A stretch of DNA of 64,000 nucleotides from Streblospio benedicti (taxonomy: Eukaryota; Annelida; Polychaeta; Spionida; Spionidae): NCBI GenBank assembly GCA_019095985.1, contig CM032665.1:42268303-42332302 (forward strand), written 5' to 3'. This document shows, piece by piece, positions 12,060 through 24,100 of the stretch. Positions within the stretch are counted from its first letter, which is position 1, and each line of letters starts with the position of its first letter. The position numbers and the translations under genes are program-made. Under the pieces are notes generated by a model. It ran no database searches. It was not told where the DNA came from and saw only the letters and a list, made by a program, of their open reading frames with translations.

Positions 12060-12165
12060 TTACAATGGAGCCTCCACATGCAGGCACCTCTCTTTAAAAG
12101 ACACCTATCTTATGTGGATATCTTCCACTTCTCATATACGGTGTCTACACAAGACAGCTTTCGTT
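12060..12165. mobile_element. MITE-like remnant, GACACCT family
   Basis: ACAATGGAGCCTCC start, then CACCTCTCTTTAAAAGACACC and AAGACAGC. Same architecture as the elements near 18.99 and 23.55 kb but only one end is clear. Confidence 0.35.
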
Positions 12166-13080
12166 GCACATACATTGTATATATCAAAAGAATAAGCAGA
12201 ACGATTTAAACCATGCCCGAACACTATGTGTAATTAGCCACAAGTCACTATGAGATGTTAATTACTGATTTAATCATGTTTGTTAAGTCTGAGTAACGAC
12301 CTGCACGGGGTGGGGGTGGGGGGGGGGACTCCCTTTGTGAATGGCATTGCAGTGTGTGTGTTCATGCGCGGACTTCTGGAATCTGTAAGGGCACTTTTTG
12401 TCATGTAAAAAACAACACTTGTTTAGAGATAAAGTATGGAGTAGCTGAGATGCATACAGAACAAATCCATCACTCGTAGATAATTGGTTTCATAGTCAGT
12501 GGCATTGTTCTTAAGTTGTGTTTTTCCCCAAAAAATGTTATTTATTTGGTTTACAGAAGTTTGTTATGCAAGTTTTTGTCTCACATCTTGTTACCATTTT
12601 GTTGAATCAATGATGTTAACTGGACGATTATGTAAGGTTTACCATGCTGATATTATTCAGTAAAGCTCACCAAGCTGCTGTTGTGCGTAGCGGACAAAGT
12701 TCCGTACAATGACACTACAGGTTCTGAGTTCTGTCCCTCAATGGAACACAGTGCCGGGGATGTTGAGCAAAGTTGGGTCTGTCGTGAGTAATGTGTTTTG
12801 TATTGATATTGGGGGGAAATGAAAACCATTTCATGAATACATGCACAAGTGGTCAGAGTGTTCTCCAAAACCCACCTGGTCCTGGGAATGGGACAATATG
12901 AATGAACGTTTGAGTAGGGAGAATATTTACCACCACACTGTATTGCACTTGATACGTTTCTCTATTAGATAGCACTGACTCACTATCTGGCGTGGGTATT
13001 TTTCCTATATCTTCTAACATATGAAGCAATGGTGCGGTGCGTAAATCATCGCCAATACTCTACTCTGATTGGTCGAGAGG
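12166..13080. other. Intergenic, nothing recognised
   Basis: Contains a G-run near 12308-12328 and otherwise unremarkable AT-rich DNA. Confidence 0.4.
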
Positions 13081-13084
13081 CGTG

Positions 13085-13620
13085 CTCAATTCTGCTATTG
13101 TTGTTGTTGTAAATCCCGGCTCTTGTGACTTGCACTTTTTAACCGAACCCTTATATCTATGTAGGTACAAGGTGATATAGGAGAACCATTGTGACTTGCA
13201 TCCGAACTTATTCCCCGAACCCATGGGCCTCCTTTCGAAGGTTCATTCGTGAATGCACAAGGTACACAGGTTTGTTTGGCAGGTTAGGTAACCAACTTAG
13301 CCTCGGGGTGTGGAGGGATCACACTAGCTATAGTTTTCAAACTAGGCAAGTTCTTTACGTGCAGAGGGGTGGCTCTCCTCTACACGGGACACGCCTTTTA
13401 ACGAGGCTTCCGAACCTCCGCTTGGCGTCGCTACCGTCTAGTAGTAACACTGTACGGTGGCGACGTGCTCGGTGGACATCAGCAACTCAGTGGCAGACGT
13501 ACGACGTAACGGTTTTGGCGACACTGTGTCTGCCATGACCGGGGCGCGAACTTACGACGCAAACAACTCCTGTTTTCAAGTCGTACGCTCTAACTACTGA
13601 GCTACTGAGGATCACACGAT
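13085..13620 (-). mobile_element. tRNA-headed SINE, about 530 bp, with CAA-type tail
   Basis: Read on the minus strand from 13620: CTCAGTAGCTCAGTAGTTAG then AGCG (A-box region), CTTGAAA (a 7-base loop like that of tRNA-Ser with UGA), AGTTCGCGCCCCGG (B-box region), then a GC-rich body of about 420 bp, ending in ACAACAACAACAATAG near 13090. The anticodon stem does not pair well, so this is not a working tRNA. The internal promoter and tail fit a tRNA-derived SINE. Family unknown. Confidence 0.55.
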
Positions 13621-13653
13621 TTACTTCACGCTAAATTATTTAAAGTGGGTCAC

Positions 13654-13808
13654 CACCGGCACTTGTCACGAACGAAAAACACTAAACACTAATGAAATTA
13701 TTAATTATAAGTACTTTATTATTACTTATGTTATACTAAAGATACATTGTTAGTGAATAAGTTAAGAACTAATATTTTAGCAGTCGTTTTTCGTGACAAT
13801 TGCTGGTG
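13654..13808. mobile_element. 155-bp MITE with 26-bp terminal inverted repeats
   Basis: Left end CACCGGCACTTGTCACGAA; right end TTCGTGACAATTGCTGGTG, its inverted copy with two mismatches. The interior is AT-rich. A target duplication was not clear. Confidence 0.6.
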
Positions 13809-14046
13809 CTTCAAACTGACGCTGGCCGAATGAGGCCGTTATGATATGATTTATTTAAGAACAAAAACTAATCAAACACTCGTTTCGTGTGGAATTTAGT
13901 CATGATAGAATGGTATTTGACCACTCGATTGTTGTGTCAATCCATCGTGGTTTTCAAGACATTCCCATTCACACAGTCCATGTTCATGGTATATTTCCAA
14001 TAAATAATAATTTCAATAAACCCTGATATATAAGTATGTGTCAATG

Positions 14047-14123
14047 GTGAAATTGAGCGTGCAGGTATATGGGTTACCCTCACTTCGTTCGGGTAACCCA
14101 TATACATGCATGCGCAATTTCAC
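14047..14123. repeat. 77-bp hairpin, 33-bp arms
   Basis: GTGAAATTGAGCGTGCAGG then TATATGGGTTACCC on the left pairs with GGGTAACCCATATA then GCGCAATTTCAC on the right around loop TCACTTCGTTC. About 28 of 33 positions pair. The same GGGTAAC/GTTACCC core is in a hairpin at 60078-60148. Confidence 0.7.
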
Positions 14124-14127
14124 AATT

Positions 14128-14590
14128 TGGGGGGAGGGGTGGTTACTTCCATAGTCACCCTATACGGCATGTGCCACTGATAGGGGTCACCTTTTTCAAC
14201 CCCGCAGTTTCACTAGGGATAGCCTTTTCCACCACTCAGTTTCACTAGGCGTCATGATTTTAATATTCCAGCCAGTTTCACTAAGGGAGGCTCAATATCT
14301 AGCTCCCTTTTCATGTGATTTTGCAATATAGAGCCATATACAAACGCATAAAAGGTAAATATAAGTTGTAGAAAATCTTGCTTTCATTACAGTATCACAT
14401 AGAATAATACCCCCCCGGAATACCCCTTGGGATAATACCACATTATATTCATCCGGTGGTTTCACTAGGGGTATCATTTTCAGTTTCACTGGTTTCACTA
14501 AGGGGTATGATATTGGACCTTCAGTGGCACCCCCCTACCCATTCACCTCCCCCCCCCCCCCACCCCGAAGTAGCACCCCCCCCGAGTTTG
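14128..14590. mobile_element. G/C-bounded element with CAGTTTCACTAGGG phrase repeats
   Basis: Starts with a GGGGGGAGGGGTGG run and TGCCACTGATAGGGG, ends with the inverted CTTCAGTGGCACCCCCC and a C-run. Inside, CAGTTTCACTAGGG or close variants occur six times (near 14205, 14240, 14273, 14458, 14480, 14490). No coding sense. Looks like another non-autonomous element with subterminal phrase repeats. Confidence 0.5.
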
Positions 14591-14624
14591 AGACACAATA
14601 ATACTTTTATAATTCTTCTAATAT

Positions 14625-14710
14625 AGAAGGTAGTCTCAGTGAGAGGCTATACTGTAACACGTAGCACAATTGAGATAGCCGTGAACCCGACGATGCTATT
14701 CTTACACAAG
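14625..14710. repeat. Dispersed repeat shared with 11815-11940, copy 2
   Basis: GGTAGTCTCAGT, GTAGCACAATTGAGATA, CCGTGAACCCGACGATG and ATTCTTACACA repeat the copy near 11.87 kb, same strand. Confidence 0.6.
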
Positions 14711-15120
14711 GCATTTACTTTTTTTTGTTCTTCTAGAACACCATTTTCGTCTGCTAACATGTACTAATCACATGAAACGATGCAGCATCTATTTACAGTA
14801 GCCTCATCTCCTATACGGATAATGAAATGACGCCCAGTCATGCAACCTGAAGTCAGGGCTGCCACATAATTCACATATACCAGGTGTTACTAATATATCT
14901 CACTTGTTACATAAACGTTGACTGTGCAAATAATACCTTATTAGTTAATAACCATTGTTAAAGAGGCTATTGTTATGAATAGCACAGATTTAGTCATTTG
15001 GATATCTCTAAATTAAAGATTTGTAATTTAAGGATCAAATTTGTATGTACATGTGGGTTTGACAAAGATTATATTATCATCCCAGGATTTGTACACGTTT
15101 TGATTAACGTTTGTGTTGTG

Positions 15121-15186
15121 ATGAGCATTTGTCAAAAGATTGCAGATGGTGAAGTTCGTTTGCCGAAAAGGAAACATAGAAAGAAG
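15121..15186 (+). CDS. Tamalin-like gene, alternative first exon 1a
   Basis: ATG at 15121 opens 22 codons beginning [12 protein letters not shown] and ending in a basic KRKHRKK stretch, then donor AAG|GTAAGT at 15187. It ends in phase 0, as needed by the exon at 27009. The frame is open upstream to 14998, but homology to exon 1b begins at this Met, so this start is preferred. Similarity to 1b (M-x-I-C-Q-x-I-x-D...V-x-L-P...K-H-x-K-K) is the main evidence. Confidence 0.75.
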
Positions 15187-18100
15187 GTAAGTTTGTCTAC
15201 CTCTACCAAAAAAGAGACACAGAAAGAAGGGATGATGACCCAAACTTAATGATAGGCCCTAACATACATATGTGTGATGGGCACCTTGTTGAAATAAGAG
15301 ACTGGAATCATAAATAACTGAACAATATATCATAGGAAAATGTAGGCCCATATTTCTTTCTCTATTAGAGAGAGAAACCTTGTACTTGTAGTTGCACTAT
15401 GGCTTCATTATAGATTGACTTACATTTTATGTGTGAAGTGGTCAATGAATTTTGGTCGGCTTCTTTGCCAGATGAGGAAAATAATATATTTACAATTGTA
15501 TAAGTTGTCTATTTGATACTAACGGGTGTAATTAGATATGGTCATGTGAACTTTTGAAACGATCTTTCTGCTATATTTCGTATGTAATGGCTATCAATGC
15601 TACCAATACTTTAATTAACTGGTACAGCTACTGTATCTGGCAGCATAAATTTAATAGAAACATAAAAATTATGTCCCAATTGCCCTTGAATCATGTTGTT
15701 GATTAATTGCTATTCTTGTTTGTGGGCACATTTGCCAATTTCATTGTAAACATATTAGTCTTGCATGCAAGTGCCCGGTGCAAGTGCTGTTGAAAAAAAA
15801 CACACAAGTGACCTGCCAAATTCATTGTTGTGACACGCGTATTGGCACCTCACGCAGGTGTATATTATCTATTTAAGCTAATTATCAAGTGATAATGGCT
15901 GGGATGTTGGCAAAGAAGTCTTCTAAATGGAATCAATCGGGGTGAAAATAGATACACCGCATTGTTCTTTCAAGATGGTCAAATTGACGTGCTTTGATGG
16001 ATCGTCTATTTTATGCGTTCACTTTATGATGCACGGACAGAAAAATAAACTATCGTTTGGCTCAAAAGAATACAGTGCATGCTGGAAAACCTCAGTATTA
16101 AGACAGAGCAGGCTGTCTATCATTAAGTGGTCTTAGTAGAGATGTGATCTGTTTATGAAAGTTCACAGTGGATCTTTAATGAAAGTTTGACACCATACAA
16201 CTCTACATATAGTATTGTAGTGGTAGATTTATATAGGTGGTCTTAATTTGAGGTTCTACTGTATCATATGCCATCTGTCTGGAGGTTTAACTTTAAGCTT
16301 TTATCATCTCCCATGTCAACTTTGTCAGTTCATAGTCAACCTGAACTTTATCATAAATGTTGTTGCTGTTTTTATTCAGCCCACAATTCATATGATCTGT
16401 ACCAGTGATGAACTGCCTGACTCCTATTTGCCCAACTCCCAAGGTCACCAGACATTTAAAACATTTAGCATTCAAAGCTTAACATTTCACATAATCATGA
16501 TAATTATATTAATCACTCTTGCAATGTAAATGACTTAAAATCAGAATGCTTTCCCATGGTTAGAAATGAAAAGTTGAAATGAGATGACCATGAACCGCTT
16601 TTGAGGCACGATCTTACTGTATATGGTGATGATGATTACGTTTGCCCTTGGCATTTCTTATGTAAATGAACCATCCTACTTACCAACAAAAACATAGGCC
16701 GGAAGTAGCATGACCAATGTTCAGTTCTCTTATTTGAATCATTGTGACATTAGATTAGCCTACGGGGGGAAACAGAATTGTATATACGTGTAAATATAGA
16801 GAGCAATGCAACCTGTCTTAGGTTGGACTCCATCTTTCATAGGCAGGTGTGTAACATGTTTTTACAGGGTTGACAAACTATAACTGTCATATTCGTCTTT
16901 AAACTTTTTACAGGGGAGTGGTGGTTTCACACACAACTTACAAGTTATTATGTGTGTTTTTTTAACTTCAATAGACACCTTTTCACATTTACTTCTTCAA
17001 ATACAACGTACAACATTTTAGGGCATACATACCCCCCCCAAAGGGAGTGGGTCCAGTCCACTATATACAGGTGTCCACGTGGGAATGTTTTGACATTATT
17101 TTTAGCCTACGGCTGCAGAAGAAGAAACACAGACGTGTGTACACACAATAGAATCACTGGGGGCTACAGAAGCCAGCACAAGAGAGGTGGCCAATATACG
17201 CAGTGGCAGTGGAAGATCAAGGATTTCTCAGAAGTCAGAAATGGGGGCCTTTCTCGTTAAATTGTACCATCAGCCAATAAAACTAAAGGGCACATCATTA
17301 ATTCCTCTAAACTCAATGCCACAAAACTGGAGTGGAGACCATGATACCCAACATGTATAGAACTTAGTAAAAAAAAAAAAAACATTTTCACCCCCCCCGG
17401 ACCACCATCCTGCATGTACTATCACTGTAGTGACATTAGGACTGTAGAAACTGGAATGCTTTAAATGGTGTCCATGCTGACATGTTCCATTTGGTGAGCA
17501 CCAGCACTCTTCACAAACGCCGTATAATGTGTATGTTTAATAAAAAAAAAAAACTAAGCGTGCTTTGGGAATATGAGAAGGTTCAATGTTATAGGCAAAT
17601 CCACGATTTATCAGAGTCTGGGCGTGTGTTGCTTGCACACAGACAGATACAATCCCCACACCACCTCAAGCTCAAGGGGGCTCCGTCCGTATTATGCAGG
17701 AACCTGAAGCTGCCAGTGTTGCAGAAGGAAGCATCCTGATATTCAGTGACTAAAAGTCAAAATAGAAATGTCTCTCGAAATAGAACCACCCCCTTCCTCA
17801 GTATACAAAACAGTAGAATATAGATGTCTCCGTCTGAGGGGTTCACATGGACAGCTGCAGGTTTATTAGTTGCATGTATTGTTATATTATTGTTCCGCAC
17901 AAGTGGCTATTATATAAAGTGTGGGCTTTAAAAGTAATTATTGTGTGCAGTAGCCAAAAAAGTAAATGTGCGTGGGAAGCCTAGGAGTATGGGAAGGTTC
18001 GGCTGAATGGAGAGATAAGTTCATTTGAAGTCACCAAAGCTTTTATCAGACGACATCTTCAATCTTCATTGATGAACATCCCCCAATTTTCACACGGTTA

Positions 18101-21100
18101 ATATTATTCAAAGCCAAGGTTGTGATGTTACCAATTTAAAATCAGCATAATTAATCATACATTTTTAACATACCTAGAAAATCCTGCATAAACAAACTTG
18201 TCCCATAGCACAGTAGAGCCTTTCCAATAAGACCACAGTCGACTGGCCTAGCGCTTCGAGTGGCCTCTATGGAGAAGTGGTCTCTTTACTGAGGTTCTAT
18301 TCGTGATGGTGTATTTATAGAGCTTTTAGATCATGAGAAATATTCTTATTTTAGAGAGAGGTGTTATTAAATGGAAGTTCCGCTGTATTCTACTCGCGAC
18401 AGGAGTGCTCAGACTCAGTTTGATTGTACCCCGTGACCCTGTACAGGGGTTACACCAGTTCAGAGCACTTTTGCATTGTTCAACATCATTTCTGAATACG
18501 CATTGAACATATAATCATTTGGTAGATTAATAAAAACAATTAAGAATTCATGGAAGCTTTGAAACGCGCTGTGCCTTTTAAGTAAAACTGGCATATATTT
18601 CTCAGTATTTTTGTCTATAGTAACACATTAGTAGTGCAATGAATTGATTGATCCAGCTTAATTGTCACACACAGGGGTCTACGATTCATGAAGAAAAGCC
18701 ATATTAGTAAGTTTGCATATACATATATAAATAGCTTCACCTGAGTATCCTTGACCAGTGTGGTGTGGATTGGGTCAAATATTAATCATGAGTCATCTTG
18801 TACATATTGATGTATAGCATATTTTAGGCCATTTTAAACATTCACATGTAGTTTTCATATCAATATAATTTTCAGTGAAGACAAAAACACAGAGTATTTA
18901 CAAATAAATGGATAAATGGTTTATGTATTTACACATGTAAGTGGACAACGAATGTCGCACGACTAAATACTTGAATTTGGATAGTGGTTGTACATTAAAG
19001 CAGACTTCCTTGGACATCTTTGGGACACGCTTAAGTGAAGTGTCCACATAACACAGGTGTTCTAAAAAGAGAGACTTGTGTTAATACTGATATATAGGAA
19101 AAAGAGAAGTGAAAAATGTTCACACGAAGACAGGTGCTCTTAAAAAGGCAGGCGTCCATGTTGCCAGGCCCACTGTACACTAAAACTTCAAATGATCGGC
19201 AGGTTTTATAACTGGAGATAAAAGTATCTGGATCGTATCACATCCGCATTGCATGATCACTAATGATTACACGGCGGTTAAGTCCTAAACAATAGAATGG
19301 TTATATAAAGGGGGAGGATTAGTCGAGGACAGATCAGTTACACCACTGATATAACACTCCTTTGTGCCTGAAATACATGGATCCGAATTATACGTAGATT
19401 ATCCACGCAGATACAACAGATGAAGCAACGACTGCTTGGTCAAAGTCGGAGCCTCATCTGACAACATCGATTAGTGCTGATTTGGCTGCTACATGGGTTA
19501 TAAATGTGACACGGCGACACGGCAGGTTTTGTACCTTTTTAACCTGTAACAAAACTGATTCTTGTGCTATTTTTTTATGTGAATGGTATACTTATGATTT
19601 GTTACTGTAATATATGATTTGTTGTCTGAAGGTGGAGCTTATGGATTCTTCAAAGTGCACAGGAGGACATGAAACTTGTTTGTGGACCCCTTGTAGTGGT
19701 GTATCCTTATGAGGATCGACAGTGATTTGTATGTAGCATTTGCTAATGGGATTTTGGGTGGTATTTGTAATTGTTCTTTGTATCTGTATTTAGATCTATA
19801 TTTACTATATATACACACATGATTTACTATAGTTTTAGTTACAGCATGTAGAGCTGGATTCGCAGCAAAGCGCTTGAAAATGTCATTGTGTTATGTAAAT
19901 TGAATCTGAGAAAGTTTCATTGACACACTTTCGGATTGGCAGTGCATACACTTGAGGTTTGATCACACTAGATATCAGTAAACAAGATACGAAAGGCAAT
20001 TTTTGCAGTAGACGAGAAGCCAATTTGAGAGAGGAGACTTTAATGGCAGACGACACACTGATAAACAAAACAAAGATATACGCCACCAGCGGTGCACGGT
20101 TCAGTCGTGTGTTGGAGGGTCTGCCAAGCAGACGACAGTTAGCAAGTAATATTAGCAACTAACTACATCATAATTGACCCCACATCAACGCATTATAGGA
20201 GTTCTCGGTTATTGATAATTATGGACCCAGGTGGTGGTGTATGTGATATTGTGTAACACAAGCAAAGAGTTGACACTGACGTTTTCATATGTATGGATTT
20301 CTAAAGGGATATTTTACTTATGTATGTTTAGACTTACTATAGCGAACACCAACATGCCTGCTGAGAGATGAAAGGAAATAGAGGTTTCTATTTTTCTTGG
20401 TGCTTTATAATGGTTTGCGAATAGTTTTAAAAGGTTGTGTGTTGGAAGTGATTTTATTCTGGATTACTCCATTTAGTTACCTAACGATGGCATTCGCAAG
20501 GATTACACAACTGTTTATATAAGTTTTAAAAACTATAGTCAAAGGTTGGGAGAATCACGTTGATGTGATAACACGTAGAAAGTGGTTTAAATATGTCAAA
20601 ATGAGGAAAGAACTTTGAGAAACACCGGCAGCTATGAATATATGTCAGGATATTATTGATAATCAGGTGGTTTTGCCTTCTGGGAAAAAGAAACACAAAA
20701 AGGTATTGTTCTTTACTTGTAACTACATATTTCGACAATATATTGTCATTGCTATATATTTTGACACTGCACTTTAAAATGGAAAATCAGGATCACATTT
20801 TCATCAATTTCAGTGTCTAGAGTGGTATGCGTTTGATAGAAAAGTTAATCACCTAGTCTTTGTAATTCAACAAAAGGTGATTTAATAGTGACCTCGCGTT
20901 TTAGAATAACCTCTGTAATACATGAACTAACTGTAAGATGAGGAATGCATTTATGTAAATGTCTACTAGCCAGGGTTATGTTAGAAATATGTTCTGTCCC
21001 TATAACTTACATTTACAAAAAATAGACAGCATCATGACATTTGGAAATATTAATATGGAAGCCAAACTCTTTTTATGAAATTTGAAAAAAAAAGAAGCAG

Positions 21101-24100
21101 ACAATGTTTTGTCTTCAATCTATACATATACATTGTATACAATACCATTGACAAAAGCCAAATTTTTATATAAGAAAAATAGACACCTTGACGTTTGGAA
21201 ATATTATAATATGAAAGCCAAACTACTTTTGTGAAATTTAAAAAAAAAAGCAGACAATGTTTTGGCTAAAATCTATACATTGTATACAGTTACTCGACTA
21301 AATTAGCTTTTGACAATTGCCAAATTTTTATCTAAATTCTATCTAATTATCATCCACCCCCTTCCTTATCACCCATGAACAGTACACAGGCTGATAAATG
21401 GTGGTACACTATTGAATTTTCCATGATTGCGATGATATACAACTTACATATTTTATACAGTTGAATCCACTTAAGTCAAATAAGGAATATTTATAATGAG
21501 AAATGTATGATGTCTACTCCATTCACTCATAAATTCAACTTATAATTAGGAAGATTTGTAATAAGATATAAAGAAAGAATATTTACTCCGTTCATCCATG
21601 AATTTAACGTATACGTGCTCAGGATAAAGTTCTAGACAACCTAGTTTGACTGTACGTTACTAAGAACTTTATCATAAGGAAGATGTATCGATAGTTACAA
21701 GTGAACTGTTCCTGCAAAAGTCCACCTTTGATTATATATGTATAGGGATATCATATATAATGTCTGAATTTTTTGTAATGACGCTAATGATTTGATTTAA
21801 CATTTTTCAAATGCATGCTAAATATTTACCATGTGTATGAAATATAGATTAACATCTGAACACCCACACCCCCAAACCCTGACAACGCTACCCTCAAACC
21901 ATCATTTATTACCATCAAACTTTCCAATTCCCCTTGAACAACCTGTTATTGTTCACCTTAGCTGAAATTTAGCAAATTGTGTCTTTTTATGTATTTACCA
22001 CTAGACTGCTTAATCTGTTTACACAAGTAAAATGTATGCCACACCATTCAGAATGATTTTTTTTCAATCTTCTTTCAGCTAAGAGCATTGTTGATTCTGT
22101 TCCACTTAATAACTTCAATAGTTAAATATACCATATGAACGCTAGATATACATTTCAGTTGGACTTCCAATTAACTCTACTAAGAGACCACCTCCAAAAT
22201 AACGCCATTACTTGTGGTCCTATCGCTTCATAAAGACACCTCCACGAACCTCCATAAAGCAACCACCTCTCTTTTGAGACCACATGAAGACAATCCCCGG
22301 AGTGGTCTTAATAGACAGGTTCTACTGTAGTTCAGATTCGCTTTCGTAGATTCCATTTATAGCGCACTTTTTCGTTATGTTTGTCTGCATTTCTAAGTGG
22401 CCCCCAGCCGTCTTACAAACCAGTAGTTGAGCTAAACACTGGTCTTGTTTGTTTTCCTTGAACAATTTGTAAGAAGCCATAAATTCGAAACAAATTAGTA
22501 TGTACGATAATTTTAAACCATAAGTGTCAATTTAGCTGTGTGGAATGAAAGCAGACATATCATTATATGTACAGTAGAAACTGGTTAATTCAAGGTTGCA
22601 GAGAGAACAGTAAATGCTGGACATAGCCAATATTCACGATGACCAACTGATATATACATATATGCTTAATGTTGTTGAAAGGGAAGGAAATAAACCTTGA
22701 TGTGACAAAAAATGATATAAGCAATATTGAGATAACAAAGTTCTACTGTAGCTGGGTGTTTTTTAGGATTAGTCTTTAAACCAACATATAGTTTTGCACA
22801 GATGCGAACAATAAGTTATTTTACTAACTTTTAGCTTTTTATAAAGACTAGTTTTGGCAGGTTTGCATGCATAATTTTGTTAAGAAGCCATCAATTTTAA
22901 GCAGTTTAGTATGATGCGTTGCATACAATTTAAATGCCACTTTAGCTATTCGTTGTTTAAGACATTAACCCTGCATGGTGCAATTCTATATCATCTTAGG
23001 GATGTCACTGCACTACTTTGCCATCTTATAAAACTATTAACTGCTGTTTGTAGATATAGCCAAAGTGTAATGTTAGTAATTTATAAATAAGAACAGACGG
23101 TCTAATGTACATGTATATGCAACAGTAGAAGGGTAAACAAATGTATTTAAATTGCTTTGACTCCATAGAATACATGATGATCATTCAAATGTCCATGGGC
23201 TTTTAGGTTTGATATGTATGGTCATCTTAGAAGGTGGGTTTTCACCCGAGTTGGGGTTTACATTGACATTTTTATAACTAGAATATTTGATCGGGAATCC
23301 ATCAAGATGTAGATATAATAAGCAGAATAAAAGCACAAGCGTCATTATTACATTATTGATATTTGCTGTATGCATTTACATGAATATATTCTTAATTAGC
23401 CCGTTACCATTTTGCACTTCAATTTGAAACAAAACATGATTAAACTTTGAATTCATATATGAAATCAGTATGACTTGTCACTGAAAATGTGGTGACACAT
23501 ACATTGAGACTGACTTAACAATATGAATACACACGGATATACAATGTATTCTACAGTGAAACATCTCTTATTTGGACACCTTGGGTAGAAGTGAAAAGTG
23601 TCCACATGAGACAAGTGACCTTAAAAGAGAGATTCACTGAATATAGATGAAGCATATAGGAAAAAGGAAAATTGAGAGAATTGAAAAGTGCCCACTTTTT
23701 TCAAGGACCCCTGAAAAAGAGGTGTCCACATGGACAGGTGCCACTGTATCTTAAACAAACTATATATAATGTCCGGACACATATATTTTATATATTAAAC
23801 AAAATACAATTTACTGTCAGGTCAAAACATTTGCAATGCAACTACATCATGTCTGGTGATGAATGCCAACTTGTGGAAATAAAACAAGTCATTCAATGTC
23901 GATGTAGAAAGTATACCTATGAATATGAATCACGAAGCTTGAAGCAAAACATTAACATCAAGTCAAAATGTGTGAATGCTTTAAAACAAATTCTATAGCC
24001 ATATATTTAAAAAAAGAATCTGCAACAGTCATATTAAAGTGACTGTGAATTCGAAGACCCACCCAAGACATGAATTCTTCTATTGTTAGAATTTTATTGC

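Larger units (their letters stand above)
15187..20633. other. Tamalin-like gene, intron after exon 1a (part)
   Basis: 5.4 kb without another supported exon. It holds inverted-repeat elements near 16.2, 18.2 and 19.0 kb and otherwise unremarkable AT-rich DNA. The sequence just before 20634 should contain the promoter and leader for exon 1b, but no core promoter motif is clear. Short frames near 16.9-17.7 and 19.9-20.2 kb have no recognisable homology. Confidence 0.55.

Noticed and set aside
13191-13538. 115-codon frame on the plus strand
   Set aside because: It lies inside the SINE body, antisense to its tRNA-like head.
13540-13620. Functional tRNA gene on the minus strand
   Set aside because: A- and B-box-like words are present but the anticodon stem does not pair, and a long SINE body follows.
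16248-16529. 93-codon frame with hydrophobic stretches
   Set aside because: AT-rich intronic sequence; no splice logic or homology, and hydrophobic codons are expected from its composition.
19883-20162. Frames on both strands near 19.9-20.2 kb as an extra first exon
   Set aside because: No donor at a fitting place and no similarity to exons 1a and 1b.
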